From positions 218,679-282,678 of the forward strand of contig NZ_LMCT01000012.1 of assembly GCF_001424875.1 (NCBI RefSeq): 64,000 bases of DNA, given 5' to 3'. The DNA comes from Kitasatospora sp. Root107. GTDB lineage: Bacteria > Actinomycetota > Actinomycetes > Streptomycetales > Streptomycetaceae. Shown here piece after piece: positions 30,685 through 47,411 of this stretch. Positions within the stretch are counted from its first letter, which is position 1, and the number at the start of each line of letters is the position of its first letter. Under the pieces are notes generated by a model. The model made no database searches. It had not been told where the DNA came from and saw nothing but the letters and a program-made list of their open reading frames with translations. Both the position numbers and the translations under genes were made by a program.

Positions 30685-31359
30685 TCAGTCCTCGCCCGCG
30701 ACCACCGCGCCGGACTCGTACGCGAACACCACCGCGTGCACCCGGTCCCGGAGTCGGAGCTTGGCCAGCACGTTGGAGACGTGCGTCTTCACGGTGTGCT
30801 CGCTGACCACCAGCTCGGCCGCGATCTCGGCGTTGGAGTGGCCCCGGGCGAGCAGCCGCAGGGTCTCCGTCTCCCGTCCGGTGAGCTGCTCCAGCAGCCG
30901 GGACGGCGCCCGCACCGCCTGCGGGCCACTGCCCTTGCGGGCGGCGAACTCGGCGATCAGCCGACGGGTCACCGAGGGGGCCAGCAGCGCCTCCCCGGAG
31001 GCCACCATCCGTACCCCGTGGGCGAGGTCGTCCCGGCGGACGTCCTTGAGCAGGAAGCCGCTGGCGCCCGCGTACAGGGCGTCGTAGACGTAGTCGTCCA
31101 CATCGAAGGTGGTCAGCATGATCACCTTGGTGTCCGGGTGGTCCGCGCAGACCCGGCGGGCCGCTTCCAGGCCGTCCATCACGGGCATCCGGACGTCCAG
31201 CAGCAGGACGTCCGGCGCGTGTTCGCGGACGGCCTCGACCGCCTCGGCGCCGTTCGCCGCCTCGGCCACCACCTCGATGTCCGGCTGCGCGTCCAGGATC
31301 ATCCCGAACCCGGCCCGGACCAGCTCCTGGTCGTCCGCGACCACCACCCGAATCGTCAT
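30685..31359 (-). CDS. NarL/LuxR family response regulator
   Basis: 224 residues. The receiver domain has acidic D9-D10, the phosphoacceptor D55 in LLLDVRMP and a lysine in SGFLLKD. The C-terminal LuxR helix-turn-helix is LTGRETETLRLLARGHSNAEIAAELVVSEHTVKTHVSN (core of the class). GAGGGAGA precedes the ATG. It lies 10 bp after its partner kinase gene. Confidence 0.95.
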   Translation of the reverse strand: MTIRVVVADDQELVRAGFGMILDAQPDIEVVAEAANGAEAVEAVREHAPDVLLLDVRMPVMDGLEAARRVCADHPDTKVIMLTTFDVDDYVYDALYAGASGFLLKDVRRDDLAHGVRMVASGEALLAPSVTRRLIAEFAARKGSGPQAVRAPSRLLEQLTGRETETLRLLARGHSNAEIAAELVVSEHTVKTHVSNVLAKLRLRDRVHAVVFAYESGAVVAGED

Positions 31360-31369
31360 GCTCTCCCTC

Positions 31370-32536
31370 TCAACTCCCCAATGGCAGCGTGGCCGTGACC
31401 ACGAAGCCGCGACCGTCGGGGCCGGGACCGGCCTCCGCCCGGCCGCCACAGGCGGCGGCCCGCTCCCGGATGCCGACCAGACCACGGCCGCCCGACCAGA
31501 CCCCCGTCACCGAGACCGGCACACCCAGGCCGTCGTCCTCGACCACGACCTCCAACGCCTCCCGCACCTTCGCCACCCGCACCGCGACCCGGGTCGCACC
31601 GGAGTGCTTCACCGTGTTGGTGAGCGCCTCCTGCACGATCCGGTACGCGGCCGCCTGGACGTCGGCCGGGCCGTACTCCTGCACCGTCAGATCCACCCGC
31701 AGCCCGGACTCGCGCACCCGCTCGACCACCGCGGGCAGTTCGGCCAGGGTCGGCTGCGGGGCCAGCTCGGGACCGGCGCCCTGCTCCTTCAACACACCCA
31801 GCACGCGCCGGAGTTGGACCATCGCGTCGCGACCGGAGTCGGCGATGGTGTCGAAGGTACGGATCGCCCGGTCCGGATCGCTGCGGACCACCACCGGGCC
31901 CGCCTCCGCCTGGATCACCATCAGCGAGACGGCGTGCGCCAGGATGTCGTGCATCTCCCGGGCGATCCTGGCCCGTTCCTCCGCCACCGCCCGCGCCGCG
32001 TCCGACGCCGCCCGGCGGCCCACCTCCTCGGCCCGGCCCGCCTGCACCCGGGCCAGCCGGCGCAACTCCCGTACCACCGAACCGAAGACGAACGCCCCGA
32101 CCGAGGTGAGCAGGCTGAACAGCGCCCCGTTCACCGACTTGGTGCCCGCCACGTTGCCCCACACCAGCAACGCCAGCATCAGCCAGCGCTGCCACTCCCG
32201 GCCCCGGTCCGCCACCGTGTAGATCGCCACCACCGAGGCCAGCGGCAGCTGCGGCATCACCGAGTGCGCCGCCAGCGAAAGCAGCACCGAGGCCAGGCCG
32301 TTGAGCGCGAACACGGTGAACGGCGCCCGCCGCCGCCACGGCAGCGGCAGTACCGTCCCGGCCGCCAGCGCGTACACCCACCAGGACCAGCCCCCCTCGT
32401 CGTGCCAGACCGTCCAGAGCGCGACCCCCAACGAGGCCACCGCCAACAGCACGTCCAGCACGTACGGGTTCACCCCGGCGAAGCGTGCCTGCACCCGCTC
32501 CCCGAAACCGGCCGCCCGGGCCTGCCAGCGCGACAT
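31370..32536 (-). CDS. Sensor histidine kinase, NarL-partner type (HisKA_3)
   Basis: 388 residues with about four to five hydrophobic segments in the first 170 and little extracytoplasmic sequence, suggesting intramembrane sensing. The dimerisation box is ARIAREMHDILAHAVSLM with the phosphorylated His, followed by an HATPase with EALTNTVKHSGA and GRGLVGIRERA. GGAG precedes the ATG at 32536. A DUF4097 lipoprotein gene lies 52 bp upstream on the same strand. Confidence 0.93.
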   Translation of the reverse strand: MSRWQARAAGFGERVQARFAGVNPYVLDVLLAVASLGVALWTVWHDEGGWSWWVYALAAGTVLPLPWRRRAPFTVFALNGLASVLLSLAAHSVMPQLPLASVVAIYTVADRGREWQRWLMLALLVWGNVAGTKSVNGALFSLLTSVGAFVFGSVVRELRRLARVQAGRAEEVGRRAASDAARAVAEERARIAREMHDILAHAVSLMVIQAEAGPVVVRSDPDRAIRTFDTIADSGRDAMVQLRRVLGVLKEQGAGPELAPQPTLAELPAVVERVRESGLRVDLTVQEYGPADVQAAAYRIVQEALTNTVKHSGATRVAVRVAKVREALEVVVEDDGLGVPVSVTGVWSGGRGLVGIRERAAACGGRAEAGPGPDGRGFVVTATLPLGS

Positions 32537-32588
32537 CAACTCCACGTTCCCACCCCCGTGAAGTCGATCATGCCGCACCGTGCCCTGA

Positions 32589-33257
32589 TCAACCACCACT
32601 GACCGTGACGTCACCGGTCGCCGCCCGGGCCACGATCTTCCGCTCCGACATGGTCCGGACCGGCACCTGGACGTCCACCCTGCCGGTACCCGCGGCCGCC
32701 TCCACCGCGTACTCCTCGCCCTTCGGCACCGTCACCCGCACACTGCCCGTGCCCGCCTTCACCCGGACCTCGGCCGGCGCCACGGCGAAGCCCGCCTTCA
32801 CGTCGCCCGTGCCCGCGGTCAGCTGCACCTTCTGCCCGCCCAGCCGCTCCGCCGTGATCCCGCCGGTCCCGGCCGAGGCCTCCACCTCACCCGTCAGCCC
32901 GGTCAGCCGCACGTTCCCGGTCCCCGACCTGACCTTCACCACAGTCCCGGCCGGCACCCGTACCTGGTAGCTCACCCCGCAGCCGTCCTCCGGGCACCGG
33001 TACGACAGCGTCAGCGTCCCGTCCGCCACCTGGTGCGTCGCCTCCGGCGCCGTCCCCCGGTACGACTGATGCTCCGTCACCCGCACCTCCGACCCGTCCC
33101 CGACCACCTCGACATCCCCGGTCCCCCCGTCCACCACCAGCACCCGCACCGCCTCGGTCACCCCGTACCCGACCTCCCGCTCCTCCTGCGCCGCACACCC
33201 GGTGACCCCCGCCACCACAGCCACCGCAACCCCGAGCCCGGCCAGTACCCGCTTCAC
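32589..33257 (-). CDS. DUF4097-type beta-helical lipoprotein
   Basis: 222 residues from a GTG at 33257 with GAGGGGAG upstream. The signal peptide ends in a lipobox-like VAGVTGC. The mature part is a set of repeats containing AGTGDV, SGTGNVRL, AGTGGITA and AGTGSVRV, about 20 residues apart, a pattern of the DUF4097 parallel beta-helix proteins. It is probably exported and anchored. It is upstream of the histidine kinase gene on the same strand, which suggests a shared envelope role; this is inference. Confidence 0.82.
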   Translation of the reverse strand: MKRVLAGLGVAVAVVAGVTGCAAQEEREVGYGVTEAVRVLVVDGGTGDVEVVGDGSEVRVTEHQSYRGTAPEATHQVADGTLTLSYRCPEDGCGVSYQVRVPAGTVVKVRSGTGNVRLTGLTGEVEASAGTGGITAERLGGQKVQLTAGTGDVKAGFAVAPAEVRVKAGTGSVRVTVPKGEEYAVEAAAGTGRVDVQVPVRTMSERKIVARAATGDVTVSGG

Positions 33258-33375
33258 GACAAGCTCCCCTCGCTGCACACCTTCTGACCCCGAGAATCCT
33301 TCCGCCCGACCCCCCGGCCGCGGATCCCTCCCCCGAGCGGTTCCCCGCCCTCCCCCGCCCGGGGGAGGAAACGCC

Positions 33376-33411
33376 GCAGGGCGGCCACCCCGTGTGGGGT
33401 GACCGCCCTGC
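33376..33411 (-). terminator. Terminator after rpoC
   Basis: A 16-bp stem (GCAGGGCGGCCACCCC with one mismatch to the complement) and a short loop, 22 bp after the rpoC stop. It ends the rpoBC transcript. Confidence 0.85.
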
Positions 33412-33432
33412 GTGCGATCAGGTGACCGTGAC

Positions 33433-37323
<3,891 letters not shown>

Positions 37324-37421
37324 TGGTCGTCAAGCCCTCTTTCGTAAGTCGAAAGGTGTTCATCTGGTCTGAGGGGGCCTGGGGGCGGGCCGGCCACACT
37401 GGGTGGCCGACCCAACCTCCG

Positions 37422-40895
<3,474 letters not shown>

Positions 40896-41102
40896 GAGGG
40901 GGGTCCTTCCGAGGGCTCGGAGCTCACTGCGCGCGTACCGGCCGGCCTCGACGGGCTTGGTCCCACCCCCGGCGCCGTGGGTCTCAGCCGGGAAGATCTC
41001 CCAGGTCAGAGCCGCTTTGCGGAGGCGGTGCCAGACCCCTTCAGGGCAGTGCTTGCTCCGGGCGACGAGTCACGGAGCAGCTAACAGGCAGCGCAAAGGG
41101 AC

Positions 41103-41131
41103 AGTGTAGCCAAAAGGCACACTGCTGACAA
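41103..41131 (-). promoter_or_regulatory. Candidate proximal rpoB promoter
   Basis: On the minus strand TTGTCA (41126-41131) and TACACT (41103-41108) are 17 nt apart, a very good vegetative promoter. It would give a leader of about 200 nt before rpoB. Confidence 0.65.
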
Positions 41132-41298
41132 GCTCTGATTCGGAGACCGAATCGGAGACTCCCCTCATACCGCTCCGCCGTGCCCCGGACGCTCCGAGCC
41201 ACCGCACCTCACCAAGAGTCAATTCCCGTCGGGGCCACCGAATATGCATCCGGAACCACATCGACCGGTTGGACTCGCCTCCTGTGGGGCGCGCCTTG

Positions 41299-41327
41299 AG
41301 AATCGCGCGCCCGGTGGAGTTCGTCAA
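41299..41327 (-). promoter_or_regulatory. Candidate distal rpoB promoter
   Basis: On the minus strand TTGACG (41322-41327) and GATTCT (41299-41304) are 17 nt apart. It lies 200 bp upstream of the proximal candidate. The remaining 40896-41614 interval holds no gene; it also contains the hairpin near the rplL end. Confidence 0.5.
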
Positions 41328-41549
41328 GGCCCTCACCGGAGTGCGGACCTCGAAGCGTTCATCGTCCGAGCAGGCCACCGCGTTACAGAACCCGTGGTGG
41401 GAGCCTCCCCAGTGACTGCGCTCACCCTACCGGGCCCTGCCGACAGTGGCCGAGTACACAGTCCGCCAGGCTGGTGAAGCCCGTCCGCCGACCGGGTGGA
41501 CCCTGCTGGGCGAGCGGGTGGAGCAGGCCCGAGGCCGGGTACGCAAAAA

Positions 41550-41587
41550 GGCCGGGCCGACCACCCGCAAGGGTGATCGGCCCGGCC
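41550..41587 (-). terminator. Stem-loop after rplL
   Basis: GGCCGGGCCGACCACCC pairs with GGGTGATCGGCCCGGCC across GCAA (one mismatched position), 28 bp after the rplL stop, with a run of A/T (CAAAAAG on plus, CTTTTTG on minus) next to it. On the minus strand the T run follows the hairpin, so it looks like an intrinsic terminator or attenuator between rplJL and rpoBC. Confidence 0.75.
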
Positions 41588-41614
41588 TCGCGCCCCCTCA
41601 GAGGGGGCACTGAG

Positions 41615-41998
41615 TCACTTGACGGTGACCTTGGCGCCAGCGGCCTCGAGCTGGGCCTTGGCCTTCTCGGCAGCGTCCTTGGCAACCTTCTCCAGGACGG
41701 TGGCGGGGGTACCGTCAACGAGGTCCTTCGCCTCCTTCAGGCCGAGGGAGGTGAGGGCGCGCACCTCCTTGATGACCTGGATCTTCTTGTCGCCGGCACC
41801 CTCGAGGATGACGTCGAACTCGTCCTGCTCCTCGACGGCCTCGGCCACGACACCGGCGCCACCGGCGGCGGCAACGGCGACCGGGGCGGCAGCGGTGACG
41901 TCGAACTTGTCCTCGAAGGCCTTCACGAAGGCAGCGAGCTCGATGAGGGTGAGCTCCTCGAACTGCGCGAGCAGCTCGTCCTGGGTCAGCTTCGCCAT
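41615..41998 (-). CDS. rplL: 50S ribosomal protein L7/L12
   Basis: 127 residues starting [14 protein letters not shown]; the Ala/Val hinge (about 38-52) and the C-terminal factor-binding domain with [25 protein letters not shown] are as in all L7/L12. It forms the stalk that recruits elongation factors. GGAAGGAC precedes the ATG. It lies 91 bp after rplJ. Confidence 0.98.
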   Translation of the reverse strand: MAKLTQDELLAQFEELTLIELAAFVKAFEDKFDVTAAAPVAVAAAGGAGVVAEAVEEQDEFDVILEGAGDKKIQVIKEVRALTSLGLKEAKDLVDGTPATVLEKVAKDAAEKAKAQLEAAGAKVTVK

Positions 41999-42089
41999 GA
42001 TTTGGCGTCCTTCCACTAAATCGGCAGGTAGGTGCCGGATGTACGGATTGGGCGGGCACTGGCCCGCAGCGAGGCGTGAGCCTGCCGAA

Positions 42090-42653
42090 TTATTCGGCGG
42101 CCTCGTCCTCGGCGGCGGGAGCCGGCGCACCGGCACCGCCCTGCTCGACCTTGTCGCGAAGCGCGTCCACGGTGCGGACGAGCTTCGACGGGAGAGCCTG
42201 GAAGAGCGCGGCAGCCTGGGACTGCTTGGCCTTCAGGGCACCCGCGAACTTGGCGAGCAGCACCTCGCGGGACTCGAGGTCCGCGAGCTTCTTGATGTCA
42301 TCGGCGGACAGCGCCTTACCGTCAAGGACACCGCCCTTGATGATGAGTGCGGGGTTGTCCTTGGCGAAGTCACGCAGAGCCTTCGCCGACTCCACCGGGT
42401 CACCGGTGACGAAGGCAACAGCCGTCGGACCCGAGAACAGGTCGTCCAGCTCGGAGATCCCGGCCTCATTGGCCGCAATCTTGGTCAGCGTGTTCTTCAC
42501 CACGGCGTACTGGGCGTTGTCCCCCAGCGAGCGACGCAGGGTCTTGACCTGCTTCACCGTGAGACCGCGGTACTCGGTGAGCAGCGTCGCGTTCGAGGCA
42601 CGGAACTTGTCCGTGAGCTCGGCGACGGCAGCAGCCTTGTCGGGCCTTGCCAT
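42090..42653 (-). CDS. rplJ: 50S ribosomal protein L10
   Basis: 187 residues; N-terminal rRNA-binding part with [19 protein letters not shown] and the C-terminal helix that holds L7/L12 dimers. GGAAGGAGG lies upstream of the ATG. It is preceded by a 321-bp leader region, where L10-L7/L12 autoregulation would be expected. Confidence 0.98.
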   Translation of the reverse strand: MARPDKAAAVAELTDKFRASNATLLTEYRGLTVKQVKTLRRSLGDNAQYAVVKNTLTKIAANEAGISELDDLFSGPTAVAFVTGDPVESAKALRDFAKDNPALIIKGGVLDGKALSADDIKKLADLESREVLLAKFAGALKAKQSQAAALFQALPSKLVRTVDALRDKVEQGGAGAPAPAAEDEAAE

Positions 42654-42974
42654 AGGCTTACGCCTCCTTCCGTGATGTCGAAGTCAGGCCGACCTTCGAA
42701 CAGTCGACCATCCAACGCCTCAAACCACCGGCCAGGAAGCTCTGCAGAAACAGTGAGAGCCCCGGTGCGCAGGCGCACGGGGCTCTGAATGACCTCAACG
42801 ATCCAGGCGGCAAGCCGCACGGACCGGAAGTCCAAGCTCCAAACACTCCTGCGCGGGCTGTCCGCGACGAATCGCGGAACCTTCGGTCGTCAGCACCCTT
42901 GCGGGCGCAGCCGACAACCAGCGGTCTTTGGCAGCCCCCACCGTACTCGACCCCCCGCGAATCGGCCAAATCCG
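42654..42974 (-). other. rplJ leader region with a strong hairpin
   Basis: No gene is seen. A stem of about 14 bp (AGAGCCCCGGTGCGC pairing with GCGCACGGGGCTCT, at 42756-42786) lies about 100 nt before rplJ. It could be the terminator of the preceding lipoprotein gene or part of the L10-responsive leader. No further long pairing is obvious by eye. Confidence 0.55.
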
Positions 42975-43799
42975 TCAGGAGACGAGCGGCGGCAGGCTCT
43001 GGCTGCCCGTGTCCACGGTGTCGTTCTCGGCCGGGGCCTGCACCGAGATCGGGCCGCCGAAGCCCCGGTAGGTCACGGTGTCGTCCGGGCCGCCCCCGCC
43101 GCTGCGGCGAAGCTGGACCAGCTGGTCCTTGTCGTTCAGCCACAGATCCAGGGTGAGCCGGCGCACCCCGCCGGCTCCGAGCGCGGCCTGCAGGGCCTGC
43201 TGCCGGGTGGCGGGCAGCTGGGTCTGCGCCGCGACGTACCGGTCCACGCCGATGTCCACCCGGTAGTGCTGGACGGTGGCTTCGCCCAGCTCCTCCTCAC
43301 CGACCAGCCTCGGGCTCTCGGCGGCGACGGCGGCGGTCAGCCCCACCATCGGGTTGATCCGGTCGACCAGCTCGGCGTACGGGATCTCCCGCCGGCCGCC
43401 CGGGACGGTGAACTTCTCCCAGTGCCGCCCGCCGGTCCGCTCGGCGGTGGCCTGGTCGCCGCCCCGGTAGGCGGTGGTGTCCAGCACGATCAGCTGCTCG
43501 GCGGTGTCCGGGTACTTGACCTTGAGCACCGTCTTCGGCGCCCAGAACAGCACCCCACTGGCCGGGTCGCCGCCCAGCCGGTACGAGAACTCGGCCCGCC
43601 GGGCGGTGCTCATCGCCAGCTGGGCGGAGAGCAGCACGCCGTGCGGCGACCGGTCGGTGGGGCTGGGCAGGCCGGTCGGCACGGCGCTGGCCGAGGGGGT
43701 GGCGGTGGGCCGGGGCTCCGGTCCGCCGCCACAGCCGGCCACGCCGGTGAGCAGCAGCACGGCGATCGCCGCGGCCACCGACCGCTGACCTGCCGTCAC
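42975..43799 (-). CDS. LppX/LprG-like lipoprotein, second of a tandem pair
   Basis: 274 residues from a GTG at 43799 with a G-rich site just upstream; an ATG 14 codons earlier is also possible. The signal peptide ends in VAGC (lipobox). The mature part has STARRAEFSYRLGG, GGRHWEKFTVPG and a C-terminal LTLDLWLNDKDQLVQLR, a pattern shared with the following paralogue and with LppX_LprAFG-type lipoproteins. Those proteins bind lipids or glycolipids in mycobacteria; here the ligand is unknown. It lies between rplA and rplJ on the same strand. Confidence 0.75.
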   Translation of the reverse strand: MTAGQRSVAAAIAVLLLTGVAGCGGGPEPRPTATPSASAVPTGLPSPTDRSPHGVLLSAQLAMSTARRAEFSYRLGGDPASGVLFWAPKTVLKVKYPDTAEQLIVLDTTAYRGGDQATAERTGGRHWEKFTVPGGRREIPYAELVDRINPMVGLTAAVAAESPRLVGEEELGEATVQHYRVDIGVDRYVAAQTQLPATRQQALQAALGAGGVRRLTLDLWLNDKDQLVQLRRSGGGGPDDTVTYRGFGGPISVQAPAENDTVDTGSQSLPPLVS

Positions 43800-43848
43800 C
43801 CTGTCCCCCCGCCGCCGATGTTCCCTCCGACACCCTGTCATGCGGAGC

Positions 43849-44784
43849 TCAGCCGCCGAAGCCCTTGAGCAGATCTGCGACCTCGAACACATCCGCGGCG
43901 GGCGGGGCGGCCACCTCGGGGGCCTTGCCGAGCTCGGTGTAACGGACCGTCATCTCGCCGGTCCTGGCCGGGGTGAGGTCCGCACTGCGGAGCTGGACCA
44001 GCTCGTTCCGGCCGTTGATCCACAGGTCCAGCGCGCCGCCGCCCTTGCCCAGCTCGGCCAGCGCCTGCCCCTTCTGGTCCTCCGTCAGCCCGGCCATCGC
44101 GCCGACCAGCGCCTGGGCCACCCCGGCGGCGTGGAAGTGCACCGCCTCGGCGCCGTTCACCTGCTCGACCCCGACCTTGGCCAGCCCGGGGCTGGCCGCG
44201 CCGACCGCCAGCGGCACTGCCGGGTCGAGCGCCTTCATCAGGACGGCCAGCGTCCGGGCGTCCTCGCCGCCGGCCGACAGGCCCGCGCCGTTGGCGGGCG
44301 CCGCGGCGTTCACCTTCATCCAGTGCCGCCCACCGGCCAGCGCCGAGGTCTCCGGCGAGGCGCCGACGAAACTGGCCCCGGCGGCCGAGCGCAGCCTGGC
44401 GTCCTGCCCGTCCACCTTGAAGGTCAGGTCGGCGGCGGCCGACCCGCCCCAGCGCAGGGCACCGCTGCCGGTGTCCGCTCCCCCGGTGCTGAGCACCAGG
44501 CCGGCGTTGCCCGCCTTGGCCATCACGCCGGCGGCCGCCAGCAGGACGTCCTTGGGCGCGCCGGTGGGCGCCGGGACCTGGCCGGCGCCGGCCGTGGCGC
44601 CTGCGGTGGCGGCGGCCGGGGAGGAGGCGCCCGGCTGGGGGGCCGCCGTACCGCTCGAACCGGCCGAGGGGCTGGCGGACGCCGAGGGCTTGGCCGCCTC
44701 GCCCGCCCCCGATCCGCTCGAACCGCAGGCGGTCAGGCCGCCCACCAGCAGCGCCGTGACGGCAATCGTCCGCAGGTCCCGCAT
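43849..44784 (-). CDS. LppX/LprG-like lipoprotein, first of a tandem pair
   Basis: 311 residues. The signal peptide ends in LTAC and is followed by a long Ser/Ala/Pro-rich tether (residues about 20-75). The folded part has GGRHWMKVN, EAVHFHAAGVAQA and LDLWINGRNELVQLR, matching its neighbour. The similarity, orientation and 49-bp spacing suggest a tandem duplication. GGGGAGA precedes the ATG. A hairpin at 44844-44882 separates it from rplA. Confidence 0.75.
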   Translation of the reverse strand: MRDLRTIAVTALLVGGLTACGSSGSGAGEAAKPSASASPSAGSSGTAAPQPGASSPAAATAGATAGAGQVPAPTGAPKDVLLAAAGVMAKAGNAGLVLSTGGADTGSGALRWGGSAAADLTFKVDGQDARLRSAAGASFVGASPETSALAGGRHWMKVNAAAPANGAGLSAGGEDARTLAVLMKALDPAVPLAVGAASPGLAKVGVEQVNGAEAVHFHAAGVAQALVGAMAGLTEDQKGQALAELGKGGGALDLWINGRNELVQLRSADLTPARTGEMTVRYTELGKAPEVAAPPAADVFEVADLLKGFGG

Positions 44785-44843
44785 GGCTGTCTCCCCCTCG
44801 TTCGGATCTCGGAAAGCGGACTCTAATTGATGTACATACGCCG

Positions 44844-44882
44844 ACGGGCCCGCACCCCCCTCGAAGGGGGATACGGGCCCGT
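44844..44882 (-). terminator. Stem-loop after rplA
   Basis: ACGGGCCCG pairs with CGGGCCCGT and an inner ACCCCCCT/GGGGGAT segment, 31 bp after the rplA stop. It probably ends the rplKA transcript and uncouples the lipoprotein genes from it. Confidence 0.7.
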
Positions 44883-44912
44883 TGAACGCGGTTACCGCTG
44901 GAGCTCGAGGGC

Positions 44913-45635
44913 TCAGACGGAGGCCGGGTCCTCCTCGACGAGGAGGTTCCGGGTGCGGTTCGGGTCCACCTGGATGCCGGGGCTGATCGTGGTGGAGATC
45001 GCCGTCTTCTTGATGTAGCGACCCTTCGCGGCGGACGGCTTGGCCCGGAGGACCTCGTCCAGCGCGGCGCCGTAGTTCTCGACCAGCTGCTCGTCGGTGA
45101 AGGAGGCCTTACCGATGATGAAGTGCAGGTTCGAGTGCTTGTCGACGCGGAACTCGATCTTGCCGCCCTTGATGTCGTTGACAGCCTTCGCGACATCGGG
45201 GGTGACGGTGCCGGTCTTCGGGTTCGGCATCAGACCACGCGGGCCGAGCACGCGGCCGAGGCGGCCGACCTTGCCCATGAGGTCCGGGGTGGCGACGACG
45301 GCGTCGAAGTCCAGGCGGCCCTTGGCGACCTCGTCGATGAGCTCGTCCGAGCCCACGATGTCGGCGCCCGCAGCACGCGCGGCCTCGGCACGCTCGCCGG
45401 TCGCGAAGACCAGGACCCGAGCGGTCTTACCGGTGCCGTGCGGAAGGATCACGGTGCTGCGGACCATCTGGTCGGCCTTGCGCGGGTCGACACCCAGACG
45501 CATGGCAACCTCGACGGTCGCGTCGAACTTGGCGGTGGAGGTCTCCTTGGCGAGGCGGATGGCCTCGAGGGGAGCGTAGATCCGGCTGCGGTCGACCTTG
45601 GCGTCCGCGGCCTTGAGAGCCTTGCTGCGCTTCAC
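44913..45635 (-). CDS. rplA: 50S ribosomal protein L1
   Basis: 240 residues from a GTG with AGGAGAAGCA upstream. Typical L1 features are [16 protein letters not shown], the [13 protein letters not shown] stretch and [10 protein letters not shown]. It binds 23S rRNA at the L1 stalk and can repress its own operon. It lies 73 bp after rplK. Confidence 0.98.
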   Translation of the reverse strand: MKRSKALKAADAKVDRSRIYAPLEAIRLAKETSTAKFDATVEVAMRLGVDPRKADQMVRSTVILPHGTGKTARVLVFATGERAEAARAAGADIVGSDELIDEVAKGRLDFDAVVATPDLMGKVGRLGRVLGPRGLMPNPKTGTVTPDVAKAVNDIKGGKIEFRVDKHSNLHFIIGKASFTDEQLVENYGAALDEVLRAKPSAAKGRYIKKTAISTTISPGIQVDPNRTRNLLVEEDPASV

Positions 45636-45708
45636 TGCTTCTCCTGAAGGTGAATGGAGTTCGTGGGACGGGCCGCGCGGGCCCTACCACGGTGGACTAG
45701 GGGGCTTT

Positions 45709-46143
45709 TCAGCCCTCGACGGTGATGCCCATCGACCGGGCGGTGCCGGCGATGATCTTCGCCGCCGCGTCCAGGTCGTTGGCGTTCAGGTCGGGGAGCT
45801 TGGTGGTGGCGATGTCGCGGACCTGGGCGCTGGTGAGCTTCGCGACCTTGGTCTTGTGCGGCTCGGCCGAGCCCTTGTCCACGCCGGCGGCCTTCAGGAT
45901 GAGGCGCGCGGCCGGCGGCGTCTTCGTGATGAAGGTGAAGGTGCGGTCCTCGTAGACCGTGATCTCCACCGGCACGATCATGCCGCGCTGCGACTCGGTC
46001 GCGGCGTTGTAGGCCTTGCAGAACTCCATGATGTTGACGCCGTGCTGACCCAGCGCGGGGCCGACCGGCGGAGCCGGGTTGGCCGCGCCGGCCTTGATCT
46101 GGAGCTTGATAAGCCCCGTGACCTTCTTCTTCTTGGGAGGCAT
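45709..46143 (-). CDS. rplK: 50S ribosomal protein L11
   Basis: 144 residues starting [39 protein letters not shown] is the N-terminal thiostrepton-site region, and the C-terminus binds 23S rRNA at the GTPase centre. GGAG precedes the ATG at 46143. An upstream in-frame extension of 25 codons is rejected. Confidence 0.98.
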
Positions 46144-46261
46144 GCTCTCCGGGTCCTTCCGAGAGTGGATTACTGGTGCGTCCGCAGCCGGAGCGACACC
46201 CGGCCAGGCAGAACACACATCGGACCAGGCTAACCGCTGTTGCGGCCTGGACCAAAACGAG

Positions 46262-46293
46262 TTCGGGGGCGGAGCCGAAGCTCCGCCCCCGAA
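46262..46293 (-). terminator. Stem-loop between nusG and rplK
   Basis: A perfect 14-bp stem (TTCGGGGGCGGAGC and its complement) with a CGAA tetraloop, starting 14 bp after the nusG stop. It is a likely terminator or attenuator between nusG and rplKA. Confidence 0.75.
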
Positions 46294-46306
46294 TCGAAGC
46301 TTTGGA

Positions 46307-47212
46307 CTAGTTCTTCTGGATCTGGTCGAACGACAGCTCGACCGGGGTCTCCCGGCCGAAGATCTCGACCAGGCCCTTGACCTTCTTCGAGTCCGGGTTG
46401 ATCTCGTTGATGGTCGCCTGCAGGGTGGCGAACGGACCGTCGGTGACGGTGACCGAGTCGCCGACCTCGAAGTCGAGCACCTGGACCTCGACCGGGCGGT
46501 GCGGGGACGCCTTGCCGGCGGCCTTGGCCGCGTCGCGCTCGACGTCGGGGGCGAGCATCTTGACGACCTCGTCCAGGGTCAGCGGGTACGGGTCGTAGGC
46601 GTTGCCGACGAAGCCGGTGACACCCGGGGTGTTGCGGACGACGCCCCAGGACTCGGGGGTGAGGTCCATCCGGACCAGCACGTAGCCGGGGAGCTTGTTC
46701 TGCCGGACGGTCTTGCGGTCGCCGTTCTTGATCTGGACGACCTCCTCCTGCGGAACGGCGGACTCGAAGATGAAGTCCTCGACGTTCAGCGAGACGGCGC
46801 GCTGCTCCAGGTTCTGCTTCACCCGGTTCTCGTACCCGGCGTAGGTGTGGATCACGTACCACTCGCCCGGCGCGGTGCGCAGCTGCTCCCGGAAGGCGAC
46901 GACCGGGTCGATCTCGACCTCGTCCTCGGCCTCGACGTCCTCAGCCTCGGTCTCGTCCTCGACGTCCTCGGCAGCCTCGTCCTCGGCGGCCTCGGTCTCG
47001 TCCTCCTCGAGGGACTCGTCCTCGGTCACCTCGTGCACCGCGTCCTGCTCGGCCGGCACGCCCGCCTCGGCCTCGTCCGCTGCCTCGACCTCGTCCTGGT
47101 CGGCGTCGACCGCGTCCAGGATCTGCTCGGCGTCCTCGACGTCAGCAGCCTCGGCCGCGACATCCGCCTCGCGGACGGTCTCGTCGGCGTCGTACAGGGG
47201 GGACTCAGACAC
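46307..47212 (-). CDS. nusG: Transcription antitermination factor NusG
   Basis: 301 residues, longer than E. coli NusG because of an acidic Glu/Asp/Ala-rich N-terminal extension of about 115 residues as found in Streptomyces. The NGN domain begins near [18 protein letters not shown] and the KOW domain near [17 protein letters not shown]. It starts at a GTG. It binds RNA polymerase and couples transcription to Rho and the ribosome. It lies 199 bp after secE, with a hairpin between. Confidence 0.97.
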   Translation of the reverse strand: MSESPLYDADETVREADVAAEAADVEDAEQILDAVDADQDEVEAADEAEAGVPAEQDAVHEVTEDESLEEDETEAAEDEAAEDVEDETEAEDVEAEDEVEIDPVVAFREQLRTAPGEWYVIHTYAGYENRVKQNLEQRAVSLNVEDFIFESAVPQEEVVQIKNGDRKTVRQNKLPGYVLVRMDLTPESWGVVRNTPGVTGFVGNAYDPYPLTLDEVVKMLAPDVERDAAKAAGKASPHRPVEVQVLDFEVGDSVTVTDGPFATLQATINEINPDSKKVKGLVEIFGRETPVELSFDQIQKN

Positions 47213-47354
47213 GGTGGCTGCTTCTTTCCTGGGATGTGAGTTGGAACGGCTCCGGACTGTCCGGCACCCTCACGGGCACGTTGCGGGGACAACTCGGATA
47301 CCTCCACAGTACCGAGTCAACGGTAGCGGGATCGCCCTGAGTGCGCCGACAGCT

Positions 47355-47384
47355 CGACCCGGACCGTTTGCACGGCCCGGGTCG
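47355..47384 (-). terminator. Stem-loop between secE and nusG
   Basis: CGACCCGGACCGT pairs with ACGGCCCGGGTCG across TTGC (one mismatch), 27 bp after the secE stop. It may attenuate or end the secE transcript. Confidence 0.6.
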
Positions 47385-47411
47385 GGATGGAGCTGGGGAG
47401 GTGACGGCCGG

